A stretch of DNA of 35,771 nt from Leuconostoc lactis KCTC 3528 = DSM 20202 (GCF_014651235.1 NZ_BMWM01000017.1:1-35771), one strand, 5' to 3'; shown: positions 8,370-16,715, numbered from the stretch's first letter. The notes: generated by a model not told the origin, from the sequence alone. Translations and numbers: made by a program.

Positions 8370-9342
8370 ATTCAGGTTTGTGTAATGAAACAGGGAGCAT
8401 GTCAAGGTCTGGTAATGCTTCATGATTAATTTCAGCAAATAGGACGTCAATGAGACGTTGTGCGGCCTCATGGATTGGCTGCACGATTGTTGGGAGATCG
8501 GGGTGCAACTGTTGGACAATTGGTGAACCGTCATACCCTGCCACAATCACGTCCTCAGGGACACGAATGTTTGCCCGGCGTAGCGCATTTTGTAGCTGGA
8601 CAGCCATCATGTCATTATAAGCAAAGACGCCATCTACTTTCTCTGTCACAATCAAGTCAACAATCTCTGCCAACTCTTCGGCACTGGCAAATTCATTAGA
8701 ATTAGAATTGATACTGTGCTCAATTAAGCGGCTTTTATTGGCAATCGCATCCGCAAAGCCAACATAACGTTGTGCGGTTGGGGATGGAGAAGGGTCGTTG
8801 TCACATAATACCAGCAGATTCTTAGTCCCTTGAGAGACAAGATATTCGCCAATGAGATAGCCACCGCGATAATTGTCTTCATGAACAATCGGAATATTAT
8901 CTGCTAAATGACGATCATATGACACGATTGGGAGAAAATTATCTTGATAACTGGCGATACCGAGATTATGTGATGAGGTGATAATACCTTCCACTTGATT
9001 GGCTGCTAACATTTGCAAATATTGTTGTTCTTTTTCAATGTTATTGGCACTTGTGGCAATAATCACTTTGTAACCTTTTTCAAATAAGAGTTGTTCGATT
9101 TCCGTGGCTAAAGCGGTAAAAAAGGGATTTTGAATGTTAGGGAAAATTAAACCGATAAATTGTGACGATTTACCTTGTAGTGAGCGAGCCATGGCATTTG
9201 GTTGGTAGTGCAACTCGCGCATGGCAGCATGAACTTTATCAATCGTTTTTTGGCTCAAGGAACCATAATTATTGATGACGCGTGATACTGTTGTAATTGA
9301 AACGCCGGCCAATTCGGCGACGTCACTTAATTTTGCAACCAT
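8368..9342 (-). CDS. LacI-family transcriptional regulator (ScrR-like)
   Basis: Repressor of a sugar regulon, 324 residues. The N-terminal helix-turn-helix (about 4-25, with VAELAGVSITTVSRVINN) is followed by the hinge and a periplasmic-binding-protein-like effector domain. SLQGKSSQFIGLIFPNIQNP resembles sucrose/fructose repressors of lactic acid bacteria. It is the only clear minus-strand gene and is divergent from the mannitol dehydrogenase, so it probably controls that gene and the fructokinase; this is inferred from position and the operator-like motifs. GGAGG precedes the ATG on the minus strand. The effector could be fructose or a phosphorylated derivative. Confidence 0.88.
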   Translation of the reverse strand: MVAKLSDVAELAGVSITTVSRVINNYGSLSQKTIDKVHAAMRELHYQPNAMARSLQGKSSQFIGLIFPNIQNPFFTALATEIEQLLFEKGYKVIIATSANNIEKEQQYLQMLAANQVEGIITSSHNLGIASYQDNFLPIVSYDRHLADNIPIVHEDNYRGGYLIGEYLVSQGTKNLLVLCDNDPSPSPTAQRYVGFADAIANKSRLIEHSINSNSNEFASAEELAEIVDLIVTEKVDGVFAYNDMMAVQLQNALRRANIRVPEDVIVAGYDGSPIVQQLHPDLPTIVQPIHEAAQRLIDVLFAEINHEALPDLDMLPVSLHKPE

Positions 9343-9400
9343 TGAAACCTCCGTTTACTGCTAAAAATTGTGTTGCATTTTTAATCACTAAGCACATTCT

Positions 9401-9406
9401 ATTATA
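9401..9406 (-). promoter_or_regulatory. -10 element of the LacI-type repressor gene
   Basis: Read on the minus strand this is a perfect TATAAT about 60 nt upstream of the repressor ATG. No good -35 is visible. The gap 9343-9522 is the divergent control region for this gene and the mannitol dehydrogenase. Confidence 0.5.
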
Positions 9407-9439
9407 CACTTTTTCGCGGCAAAACTTTTAGCAAAAAAA

Positions 9440-9477
9440 TGCTTAACGCTTGACAAATTATTTAAAAGGGTTAATAT
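9440..9477 (+). promoter_or_regulatory. Mannitol dehydrogenase promoter with operator-like motif
   Basis: TTGACA (9450-9455), a 16-nt spacer and TAATAT (9472-9477). Overlapping the -35 is TGCTTAACGCTTGACA (9440-9455). Its reverse complement TGTCAAGCGTTAAGCA aligns with TGTAAGCGCTTAACA at the fructokinase promoter if single-base gaps are allowed. A repressor bound here would block RNA polymerase. Confidence 0.6.
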
Positions 9478-9522
9478 GGTCTTATAAGTTAAAAACATCA
9501 CAAGTAAAACGGAGCGGAAAAC

Positions 9523-10539
9523 ATGGAAGCATTAGTGTTGACTGGTATTAAGTCACTGGAATTGAAAGAAATTGCACAACCTGAAATCAAGCCTGACGAA
9601 GTTAAGATTCATACAGCCTTTGCTGGTATTTGTGGTACCGACCATGCGTTGTATGCTGGTTTGCCTGGTTCTGCACCAGCGGTGCCACCAATCGTCTTAG
9701 GTCACGAAAATTCAGGTGTGGTTGTCGAAGTTGGTTCAGAAGTCACAAACGTTAAGGTTGGGGATCGTGTGGCAGTTGACCCAAACATCTACTGCGGTCA
9801 ATGCAAGTACTGCCGTACAGGACGTCCAGAATTATGCGAACATCTCTCAGCTATCGGGGTGACGCGTGACGGTGGCTTTGAAGACTACTTCACAGCACCT
9901 GCCTCAGTTGTTTACCCAATCCCAGACAATGTGTCATTGAAGGCGGCAGCTTTGGTTGAACCAATTTCTTGTGCCGTTCACGGCATTCAATTGTTGAAGG
10001 TATCACCATACCAAAAGGCACTTGTCATTGGTGATGGCTTCATGGGACAATTGTTTGTCCAAATTTTGCAAGCTTACGGTATTCACGAAGTTGATTTGGC
10101 TGGTATTGTGGATGAAAAGTTGGCCATGGCGAAGGACAAGTTTGGTGCAAAGCGCACATTCAACACAATGGCCGGTGACAAGATTCCTGATAGTGAATAT
10201 GACGTTGTCATTGAAGCGGTTGGTTCACCAAAGACACAAGAAGCAGCGATTGAAGCTGCTGCACGTGGTGGTCAAGTGTTGATGTTTGGTGTGGGTGGTC
10301 CAGACGACACATTTGAAATGAACACTTATGAAGTCTTCCAAAAGCAATTGACAATTCAAGGTTCATTCATCAATCCAAATGCCTTTGAAGACTCATTGGC
10401 TTTGTTGGCATCAGGTAAGGTGGATGTTGAACCTTTGGTTTCACATGAATTGGACTATGCCACTGTTGAAGACTTCTTGAACGGCAAGCTTGGCGTGGTG
10501 TCAAAGGCTGTTGTGAAGGTTGGTGGCGAAGAAGCGTAA
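9523..10539 (+). CDS. mdh: Zinc-dependent mannitol 2-dehydrogenase
   Basis: Reduces fructose to mannitol with NADH, the electron-sink reaction of heterofermentative lactic acid bacteria. 338 residues, the length of the Leuconostoc enzyme, with a near-identical start (MEALVLTG), middle and C-terminus (KVGGEEA) as I remember it. Catalytic zinc ligands C37, H61, E62 and structural zinc cysteines C91, C94, C97, C105 are all present, and the cofactor motif GDGFMG is at 170-175. Lys, Thr, Ser and Pro codons are strongly biased (AAG, ACA, TCA, CCA), suggesting high expression. GGAG lies 8 nt upstream of the ATG. Sorbitol or another polyol remains a possible substrate. Confidence 0.88.
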   Translation: MEALVLTGIKSLELKEIAQPEIKPDEVKIHTAFAGICGTDHALYAGLPGSAPAVPPIVLGHENSGVVVEVGSEVTNVKVGDRVAVDPNIYCGQCKYCRTGRPELCEHLSAIGVTRDGGFEDYFTAPASVVYPIPDNVSLKAAALVEPISCAVHGIQLLKVSPYQKALVIGDGFMGQLFVQILQAYGIHEVDLAGIVDEKLAMAKDKFGAKRTFNTMAGDKIPDSEYDVVIEAVGSPKTQEAAIEAAARGGQVLMFGVGGPDDTFEMNTYEVFQKQLTIQGSFINPNAFEDSLALLASGKVDVEPLVSHELDYATVEDFLNGKLGVVSKAVVKVGGEEA

Positions 10540-10551
10540 CAGAAGCGTAAC
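10530..10551 (+). repeat. 11-bp tandem duplication at the end of mdh
   Basis: AGAAGCGTAAC occurs twice head to tail (10530-10540 and 10541-10551). The first copy holds the last codons and stop of mdh. The second lies just outside the gene, so the protein is unaffected. Confidence 0.85.
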
Positions 10552-10605
10552 CGAAAGACAGGTCACGCGATAAAGTCATCAGCGCGTTGATCGAGGGGGG
10601 CAAGT

Positions 10606-10989
10606 ATGGCATTTTCAGATTATTATTCAGCTTTACAACACATCGGTATACCAACGCATGATTTGGCGGCTGCAGAAGCTTTTTGGACAAAATTAGGGTT
10701 TACGAAAATTGGTGATTTTCCAGTTGGACAAGTCATTTTTATGCAACGTGACAATCTTGTGATTGAAACATGGTACCAAGAAGCGGTTGCCAATCAACCA
10801 GGTGCAATTAACCATATCTCATTGGACACGACAGATGCTGAAGCAGCTTTTGCGGCTGCAAAGGCTGAAGGTTTTGATCTGATTGATTCAGAAGTACAAC
10901 AATTAGCATTTTGGGACAAAGGGATTAAGTTCTTTAATATCCAAGGCCCAGATGCCGTAATTGTAGAATTCTGTGAAATTGTAAAATAG
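10606..10989 (+). CDS. VOC (glyoxalase/bleomycin-resistance fold) protein
   Basis: 127-residue protein of the vicinal oxygen chelate superfamily. The first beta-alpha-beta module holds QHIGIPTHDLAAAEAFWTKL and the second starts near NHISLDTTD. Likely metal ligands are H12, H70 and a glutamate near the C-terminus (EFCEIVK). The substrate cannot be assigned; these proteins handle lactoylglutathione-like adducts, antibiotics or sugar-derived aldehydes. A GAGGGGGG ribosome binding site precedes the ATG. It lies 66 nt after mdh without a terminator, so it is probably co-transcribed with it. Confidence 0.82.
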   Translation: MAFSDYYSALQHIGIPTHDLAAAEAFWTKLGFTKIGDFPVGQVIFMQRDNLVIETWYQEAVANQPGAINHISLDTTDAEAAFAAAKAEGFDLIDSEVQQLAFWDKGIKFFNIQGPDAVIVEFCEIVK

Positions 10990-11020
10990 AAAAAGTTGGC
11001 GTGGTGGCGCCAACTTTTTT
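10990..11020 (+). terminator. Terminator after the VOC gene
   Basis: AAAAAGTTGGCG, a 6-nt loop, CGCCAACTTTTTT. The GC-rich core with flanking A and T tracts ends the mdh-VOC transcript. Confidence 0.9.
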
Positions 11021-11120
11021 ATTGCACGGCATTGTGGTGGTATTATCGTGTTTTCATATCTGTTTCTGAAAGTTCCAAAAATACGATGAATTATTTTCTA
11101 AAATTAATCCTGACGAACGT

Positions 11121-11150
11121 TTGACACTGGTCATTTAAATCGATTAAACT
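11121..11150 (+). promoter_or_regulatory. Fructokinase promoter
   Basis: Perfect -35 TTGACA (11121-11126), an 18-nt spacer and TAAACT (11145-11150). The predicted transcription start is near 11157, inside the operator-like palindrome. The implied 5' leader is about 285 nt. Confidence 0.6.
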
Positions 11151-11155
11151 AATAA

Positions 11156-11170
11156 TGTAAGCGCTTAACA
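11156..11170. promoter_or_regulatory. Operator-like palindrome at the fructokinase promoter
   Basis: TGTAAGCGCTTAACA contains the 10-bp perfect palindrome TAAGCGCTTA centred on CG, as usual for LacI-family operators. It nearly fits the CcpA cre consensus but has one extra base on the right. It resembles the motif at 9440-9455 upstream of mdh. It could bind the local LacI-type repressor, CcpA, or both. Confidence 0.6.
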
Positions 11171-11443
11171 AAACTATAAAATAAAGCAATGATGGACAAT
11201 TTAACGTCACGACGTACCGTAAATGTTAACCATACATTTTAGTCAAGTTGTGTCATGATTGTTAGTCTGTCCGGCAACGGGTGCGCGTTGTTTTGTTGCA
11301 ACTGTGGACTTGGCGTCACCAGCCTACGGCTTTTGATTGGGATGCTACAGTCACGATGACCACCTTTGCTGTGTATACGGGTTTAAAGGGTGATCATCAT
11401 GACAGCAAATGACTAAAACAGAGATAAGAAAAGAGAAAAAATC
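11171..11443 (+). other. Long non-coding leader of the fructokinase gene
   Basis: The gap 11021-11443 holds no supported gene. After the promoter and operator, about 270 nt remain. They include an imperfect hairpin (about 11356-11400) in which GATGACCACCTTT pairs with AAAGGGTGATCATC, and a GTCC...GGAC region near 11269-11310. No T tract follows, so it is not a terminator. I do not recognise a known riboswitch. Confidence 0.4.
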
Positions 11444-12310
11444 ATGGGACTATTAGGTGCAATTGAAGCAGGTGGTACAAAGTTTGTGGTGGCTGTTGCT
11501 GATGAGAATTTTAACATTATCGATAGGACAGCATTTCCAACATTAGATGGTGAAAAGACGTTGGATCAAGTGATTGCGTTCTTTGACCAATATGATAACA
11601 TCGACGCCATTGGGATTGCCGCCTTTGGGCCAATTGATATTGTGCCTGAATCAAAGACTTACGGTTATGTCCTCGATACGCCAAAACACGGCTGGTCAGG
11701 GTATGATTTCTTAGGTCGGATGAAGGCTTGGCGTGATATCCCTTACTACTGGACAACGGATGTCAATGGGGCTGGTTGGGCGGAGTTTACCACAGGCGCT
11801 GCCAAAGACGTTGATAATATGGTGTATTTGACAGTCGGCACGGGTGTTGGGGCCGGTATTGTCTCTGGTGGACACCTTGTCAGTGGTTATGGTCACCCAG
11901 AAGCCGGTCACATTTTCTTGCAAAAGCATCCAGAAGACACGTATGCGGGTCATTGCCCATTCCACGGTGCGAACTGTTTGGAAGGTTTGGCAGCTGGACC
12001 AGCCATCGAAGAACGTTGGGGCATGAGTGCCAAGGAAATTCCTGATGATCATTTGGCATGGCGCATGGAAACCTTCTACTTGGCACAAGCGATTTTGGAT
12101 TATACGATGATCTTGCGCCCAGAAAAGGTGGTACTTGGTGGCGGCGTGCCACACCGTGAGATTCTTTTCTCCTTAATTCGGGAAAGCTTTGCGGAACAAA
12201 TGCATGATTATTTGGCAGTGCCACCATTGGATGACTATATTGTGCCAGTGGCTAATGGCGATAATGCCGGCATTCTCGGTTGCTTCTATTTGGCGAAAAC
12301 ATTGCGATAA
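11444..12310 (+). CDS. scrK: Fructokinase (ROK family)
   Basis: Phosphorylates fructose to fructose 6-phosphate with ATP; 288 residues, usual for bacterial ROK fructokinases. The N-terminal phosphate loop is GAIEAGGTK, the probable catalytic Asp is D106 in TTDVNGAGWAE, the adenosine motif is TVGTGVGAG (130-138), and the ROK zinc motif HCPFHGANCLE (170-180) keeps C171, H174 and C178. The ribosome binding site is weak (AAGAGAAA). With mdh it forms the branch point where fructose is either phosphorylated or reduced. No sugar transporter is adjacent. The symbol follows Gram-positive sucrose-locus usage and is tentative. Confidence 0.9.
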   Translation: MGLLGAIEAGGTKFVVAVADENFNIIDRTAFPTLDGEKTLDQVIAFFDQYDNIDAIGIAAFGPIDIVPESKTYGYVLDTPKHGWSGYDFLGRMKAWRDIPYYWTTDVNGAGWAEFTTGAAKDVDNMVYLTVGTGVGAGIVSGGHLVSGYGHPEAGHIFLQKHPEDTYAGHCPFHGANCLEGLAAGPAIEERWGMSAKEIPDDHLAWRMETFYLAQAILDYTMILRPEKVVLGGGVPHREILFSLIRESFAEQMHDYLAVPPLDDYIVPVANGDNAGILGCFYLAKTLR

Positions 12311-12336
12311 CCGTTGTTTAGTTAAATACTTACTTT

Positions 12337-12365
12337 TTGTCAAGTTGCGCGCTTTGTGTTACTAT
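12337..12365 (+). promoter_or_regulatory. Promoter of the HxlR-type regulator
   Basis: TTGTCA (12337-12342), a 17-nt spacer and TACTAT (12360-12365) with an extended TGT before it. The start codon follows about 30 nt downstream. Confidence 0.75.
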
Positions 12366-12394
12366 GAACACATCAATAACTCAGAGGGAAAATG

Positions 12395-12763
12395 ATGGCA
12401 AAATTAGCAGAACATACAGAGGATTTACTCTGCGAGAATTTCACCAATACATTTCAGATTTTAGGTCGTAAATGGAATGGCCTGATCATTGAAACGTTGC
12501 TGATTAGCGGGCCAAAACGTTTCTTAGAATTGTCACGGGCGATTTCGGGCTGTTCTGACCGTGTGTTGGTTGAACGTCTGAAAGAACTTGAAGCCGTACA
12601 GTTGGTTAACCGTGTCACTTATGAAAATTCTAGTCTCATTGAATATAAGCTGACGGAGTCTGGTGAAGCAATGCGTCCGTTGATGGCAGCAATTCATGAA
12701 TGGTCTGATCAATATAATAATGTGGCCAAGACAAAACATGACGACACAGACGCTTTAGCATGA
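12395..12763 (+). CDS. HxlR-family winged-helix regulator
   Basis: Small DNA-binding protein (122 residues) of the HxlR/MarR-like group, which often senses aldehydes, quinones or disulfide stress. The family core is clear: LGRKWNGLIIETLL, GPKRFLELSRAI, RVLVERLKELEAVQLV and a wing ending EYKLTESG. The N-terminal cysteine in LLCENF is at the position used by redox-sensing members; a second lies in SGCSDR. ATG 12395 gives 6 nt spacing from GAGGG; ATG 12392 is too close. No divergent target gene is present, so its regulon is unknown. Confidence 0.87.
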   Translation: MAKLAEHTEDLLCENFTNTFQILGRKWNGLIIETLLISGPKRFLELSRAISGCSDRVLVERLKELEAVQLVNRVTYENSSLIEYKLTESGEAMRPLMAAIHEWSDQYNNVAKTKHDDTDALA

Positions 12764-12788
12764 TATACTAGAGTTGTAGTCTAGCGCG

Positions 12789-12839
12789 TTTTAGTGCTGT
12801 GCCGTTATGGCAAATAGTCACTAAAATAGGTGCTAAAAC
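12789..12839 (+). repeat. Nested inverted repeats upstream of the T-box
   Basis: TTTTAGTG (12789-12796) pairs with CACTAAAA (12819-12826), with an inner GCC/GGC pair. A further GCTAAAAC (12832-12839) could pair with GTTTTAG of the same left arm, so two folds compete. No T tract follows. The function is unknown; it lies between the regulator gene and the pheST leader. Confidence 0.5.
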
Positions 12840-12860
12840 AGTAAAATATGTTTTAAACAC

Positions 12861-13079
12861 GATGAATGACCTAGTAATGATAGAACAAATTTAGCGAGCA
12901 ATACAAGTTGGTGAAAGTATTGTATTTGCGTCTATGATGAATTTCAGTCAGGAGTGATTGGTTTAATCACCAACGTTTTGACAGCGTTATTGTCACTTAG
13001 AGCTGACGTTAGTCAGAAAATTGGGTGGTACCACGATCAGACGTCCCATGTTATCTCACGATAACATGGGACGTTTTTT
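12861..13079 (+). promoter_or_regulatory. T-box leader (tRNA-Phe) controlling pheST
   Basis: T-box RNA that senses uncharged tRNA-Phe. The stem I base pairs TGAC (12867-12870) with GTCA (12947-12950). AGTA (12873-12876) and GAA (12939-12941) form the expected specifier-loop motif, and the specifier TTC (Phe) is at 12943-12945, followed by A. An upper stem pairs CAATAC with GTATTG (12899-12922), and a small stem pairs GTGATT with AATCAC. The T-box sequence TGGGTGGTACCACG begins at 13022; its TGGG can pair with CCCA of the terminator stem. Uncharged tRNA-Phe would favour antitermination and raise pheST expression. Confidence 0.9.
13041..13079 (+). terminator. T-box regulated terminator
   Basis: A 15-bp perfect stem, ACGTCCCATGTTATC with GATAACATGGGACGT, loop TCAC, then six T. 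It is mutually exclusive with the antiterminator formed by the T-box sequence. Confidence 0.93.
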
Positions 13080-13125
13080 ATTCACGTGATTAAAACATCA
13101 GGCGTCGTATTGAAAGGAAATGATG

Positions 13126-14175
13126 ATGAGTTTAACTGAAGAACTAACAGCATTAAAGGCTTCAGCCGTAGAACGAATTAACGCCGCAGACGCAGATATT
13201 GAAGCGTTGCGCGTCAGTTTGCTGGGTAAAAAAGGCGAATTAACTGCTTTACTGAAAGGGATGAAGGACGTTGCGCCAGAAGACCGCAAGGCAGTGGGCG
13301 AAATTGGCAACGATGTACGCCAAACTATTACCGCTTTGTTGGCGGAAAAAAAGGCGGCCGCTGAAGCAGCAAAGCTTGAGGCACAATTGGCAGCCGAAAC
13401 GATTGATGTGACGTTGCCAGGTAGTGCACATGTTGTCGGACAACCCCATGTTTTGCAACAAATTATTGATGAAATTGAACAACATTTCTTAGGTTTAGGC
13501 TTTGAAGTGATTGATGATACCGTTGATTCACCGGAAGTTGAAACCGACGAATATAACTTTGAACGGGAAAACTTGCCAAAGGACCATCCGGCCAGAGATA
13601 TGCAAGATACGTTCTATATTACGCCTGAAATCCTATTACGGACGCAAACGTCACCTGTACAATCCCGTTCATTAGAAAAGCACGACTTTTCAAAGGGACC
13701 CCTTAAGATGATTGCGCCTGGAAAGGTTTATCGTCGTGATACGGATGATGCGACGCATTCACACCAATTCCATCAAGTTGAAGGGATGGTTGTGGGTGAA
13801 AACATCACAATGGCTGACTTGAAGGGCACTTTGCTCTCAATCATGCAAGCCTTGTTTGGCGAAAAGCATCAAATTCGGATGCGGCCATCATATTTCCCAT
13901 TTACTGAACCTTCAGTTGAAGTTGACGTATCTTGGAATGAAGTGACACCAGATACCAAGCCAGAAGATATTGAGTGGATTGAAGTGTTGGGTGCGGGGAT
14001 GACGCATCCCAATGTTTTGCGTATGGACGGGATTGACCCAGAGAAGTATTCAGCGTTTGCCTTTGGCTTAGGCCCAGATCGTTTTGCGATGTTGAAATAT
14101 GGCGTCGACGATATTCGGCAATTCTATTTGAACGATGTCCGCTTCTTGTCACAATTTAACCGAAAGGGGAACTAA
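13126..14175 (+). CDS. pheS: Phenylalanyl-tRNA synthetase alpha subunit
   Basis: Catalytic subunit of the heterotetrameric enzyme that charges tRNA-Phe. The 349-residue protein has an N-terminal coiled coil (about 1-90) and the class II core with [10 protein letters not shown], a phenylalanine pocket at [12 protein letters not shown], and motif 3 near [17 protein letters not shown] 13126 is chosen over 13120 and 13123 because AAGGA lies 7 nt upstream. Unlike the Bacillus enzyme as I recall it, the segment after EVDV lacks the CxxC...CxxC knuckle and reads [16 protein letters not shown]; no cysteine is present at all. Only two bases separate it from pheT. Confidence 0.96.
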   Translation: MSLTEELTALKASAVERINAADADIEALRVSLLGKKGELTALLKGMKDVAPEDRKAVGEIGNDVRQTITALLAEKKAAAEAAKLEAQLAAETIDVTLPGSAHVVGQPHVLQQIIDEIEQHFLGLGFEVIDDTVDSPEVETDEYNFERENLPKDHPARDMQDTFYITPEILLRTQTSPVQSRSLEKHDFSKGPLKMIAPGKVYRRDTDDATHSHQFHQVEGMVVGENITMADLKGTLLSIMQALFGEKHQIRMRPSYFPFTEPSVEVDVSWNEVTPDTKPEDIEWIEVLGAGMTHPNVLRMDGIDPEKYSAFAFGLGPDRFAMLKYGVDDIRQFYLNDVRFLSQFNRKGN

Positions 14176-14177
14176 AC

Positions 14178-16634
14178 ATGAAAACGAATTTAACATGGTT
14201 AAATGATTATTTAGACCAAACCATTGCGTTAGATCAACAAGCGGTAGCGGATTTAGCTGAACAAGTCGCCCGCACGAGTGTAGAAGTCGATAGCGTCACG
14301 ACATTGGCGCAACAACAAGATGGTCTTGTTGTTGCTGAAGTTGTCAGTGTTGTACCACACCCAGATTCTGATCACATGGTTATCACACAAGTCAATATTG
14401 GTGAACCTGAATTGGTACAAGTTGTGACAGGGGCACCCAACGTAGCCGTGGGCCAATTGGTTGTTCTGGCTAAAGTTGGGGCACATATTATTAATCGCGA
14501 ATCAGGCGAATTAATGACCTTAACAGCCGCTAAGCTACGTGGTGAAATGTCTTATGGGATGTTGGTAGCCTTACAAGAAATTGGGTTTGATAATAAAATT
14601 GCACCGAAAGACTTTGAAGCGGGTATTTATGTCTTTGGACCAAATGATGGTGTGCAACCTGGTGATGATGCCTTAGTGGCGCTGGGCATGACAGATCCCG
14701 TGTTGGATACTGATTTAACGCCTAATCGTGCGGATATGCTCTCAATGATTGGGACAGCGTATGAATTTGGGGCGATGCTAAAGCAACCAGTAACTGAGCC
14801 AGCATTTGATTTAGTCGAATATGAGACGTTAGCCAGTGATCAAGTTGATGTCGTGATTGAAGATGACACTTTGGCGCCAAAGTATGCTTTGCGCGTGGTG
14901 AACAACGTGACGGTTGGTGATTCACCACTCTGGCTGCAAAAAGCACTTTGGAATGCGGGTATGCGCCCAATTAACAATATTGTTGATATTACAAATTACA
15001 TGATGTTGATGTATGGGCAACCTTTGCATGCGTTTGATTTGGATAAGTTATCGGATAAAACCGTGCATGTGCGTCGTGCTAAAACAGCGGAACAATTGGT
15101 GACGTTGGATGACCAAACGCGTGATCTTCGTCCGGATGAAGACATCGTGATTGCCACTGCTGATGAACCACTGATGCTGGCTGGTGTCATGGGTGGTGCC
15201 AGTTCAGAAGTTGACCATACGACACGACACATCGTTTTGGAAGGTGCTGTGTTTAACCCGAGTTTGGTGCGCGCTACGGCACGTCGTCATAATTTGCATT
15301 CAGAAGCTTCGGCTCGCTTTGAACGTGGCGTGAACTGGGATGCAACCTTTACGGCTTTGGATCATGCCGCACAATTGGTTGATGAATTAGCCGGTGGCCA
15401 AGTAGCCCGTGGCCGAGTGGTTGCAGCCGATACACCTTATGAAGAAATTGTGATGCCATTGACGGCGGCACGTGTGAATCAAATTCTTGGCACATCATTG
15501 ACGCTTGCAGATATTGCTGCCATTTTTGATCAATTAGCCCTGGACTATCAAATTGCAGCGGACACCATTCAAGTGACCTTGCCAGCGCGTCGACCAGATC
15601 TACGAATTGAAGCAGATTTGATTGAAGAAATTGCGCGCCTTTATGGTTATGACAATTTGCCTGTGACTTTGCCTTATGGGCCAACAACACCTGGTCACTT
15701 AACATTACGTCAGCGTCAAATTCGTGCAAGTCGTCGTATTATGGAAAGTTTGGGCTTGAATCAAGCCATTTCCTACGTCTTAACTACACCTGAAAAGGCA
15801 CAACAATTTGCTGAAAATCCTGGTGAAAAGGTTGTCACGTTGGACTACCCAATGAGTTCAGATCGGACGACAGTGCGTCAAAATCTATTAGCGGGTCTAT
15901 TAGAAGATGTTGTTTATAATGTCAATCATGGCGTGTCCGACGTGGCACTTTATGAACAGGGGCGTATTTTTATTGGGACTGACGACAATACGCAGCCAAC
16001 TGAAATGGAACATTTGGCTGGTGTTTTGACGGGTACACGCGCAACTTCAAGTTGGCAACAGGATAAAACGCAAAAGCCAGTTGACTTCTATGATATGAAG
16101 GGGATTGTTGCTGAATATTTGGCCCAAATCGGTGTTGAAAATGTGCGTTATGAAGCGACAAAGCGCCACCAAAACATGCATCCTGGGCAAACGGCTGATA
16201 TTTACAGTGGCGATGTTTATCTTGGTTTTGTGGGGCAAATTCATCCTAAGGTGACACAAGCTCATAAGTTAGCACCGGTATTTGGCTTTGAACTGAACTT
16301 GTTTGCAGTGATGTCACAAGTAACTGGTGACGTTGCTTATGCCCCAATTTCACGTTTCCCACAAATGCGACGCGATGCGGCGTTGTTGGTTGATGAACAC
16401 ATTCAACATGCTGACATTGTCGCCCTGATTCGTGAAACAGCTGGTAACAAGCTTGTGGATGTACAATTATTTGATGTCTACACAGGGGATAATTTGCCTG
16501 CCGGTAAGCGCTCACTAGCCTATACGTTGACGTATCAAGATAATGATGAGACACTAGTTGAAGCAGAGGTTAACGCTGACTTTGAACGGGTAACCAATGC
16601 ATTGATCGCGCAACTTCATGTGGAAGTGCGTTAA
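14178..16634 (+). CDS. pheT: Phenylalanyl-tRNA synthetase beta subunit
   Basis: Beta subunit carrying tRNA recognition and editing, 818 residues. Domains in order: N-terminal EMAP-like tRNA-binding domain (about 40-155), B3/B4 editing region (about 210-380), B5 DNA-binding-like domain (about 405-475), the catalytic-like fold, and the anticodon-binding FDX-ACB domain (about 725-818). AAGGGG lies about 8 nt upstream of the ATG. It is co-transcribed with pheS under T-box control. Despite its size it contains no cysteine. No terminator is seen after it; a new promoter serves murA. Confidence 0.97.
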   Translation: MKTNLTWLNDYLDQTIALDQQAVADLAEQVARTSVEVDSVTTLAQQQDGLVVAEVVSVVPHPDSDHMVITQVNIGEPELVQVVTGAPNVAVGQLVVLAKVGAHIINRESGELMTLTAAKLRGEMSYGMLVALQEIGFDNKIAPKDFEAGIYVFGPNDGVQPGDDALVALGMTDPVLDTDLTPNRADMLSMIGTAYEFGAMLKQPVTEPAFDLVEYETLASDQVDVVIEDDTLAPKYALRVVNNVTVGDSPLWLQKALWNAGMRPINNIVDITNYMMLMYGQPLHAFDLDKLSDKTVHVRRAKTAEQLVTLDDQTRDLRPDEDIVIATADEPLMLAGVMGGASSEVDHTTRHIVLEGAVFNPSLVRATARRHNLHSEASARFERGVNWDATFTALDHAAQLVDELAGGQVARGRVVAADTPYEEIVMPLTAARVNQILGTSLTLADIAAIFDQLALDYQIAADTIQVTLPARRPDLRIEADLIEEIARLYGYDNLPVTLPYGPTTPGHLTLRQRQIRASRRIMESLGLNQAISYVLTTPEKAQQFAENPGEKVVTLDYPMSSDRTTVRQNLLAGLLEDVVYNVNHGVSDVALYEQGRIFIGTDDNTQPTEMEHLAGVLTGTRATSSWQQDKTQKPVDFYDMKGIVAEYLAQIGVENVRYEATKRHQNMHPGQTADIYSGDVYLGFVGQIHPKVTQAHKLAPVFGFELNLFAVMSQVTGDVAYAPISRFPQMRRDAALLVDEHIQHADIVALIRETAGNKLVDVQLFDVYTGDNLPAGKRSLAYTLTYQDNDETLVEAEVNADFERVTNALIAQLHVEVR

Positions 16635-16652
16635 AATCTTTTCTAATTAAAT

Positions 16653-16681
16653 TTGAGTTAAGTCTGTTGGCACGGTATAAT
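16653..16681 (+). promoter_or_regulatory. Promoter of murA
   Basis: TTGAGT (16653-16658), a 17-nt spacer and a perfect TATAAT (16676-16681). It lies about 35 nt upstream of the murA ATG. Confidence 0.8.
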
Positions 16682-16715
16682 TATCAATGGACTATAACGA
16701 TTACAAGGAAACCTC

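Noticed and set aside
11255-11359. A 34-codon ORF in the fructokinase leader
   Set aside because: It has no ribosome binding site, unusual composition with four cysteines, and overlaps the structured leader; no family resemblance.
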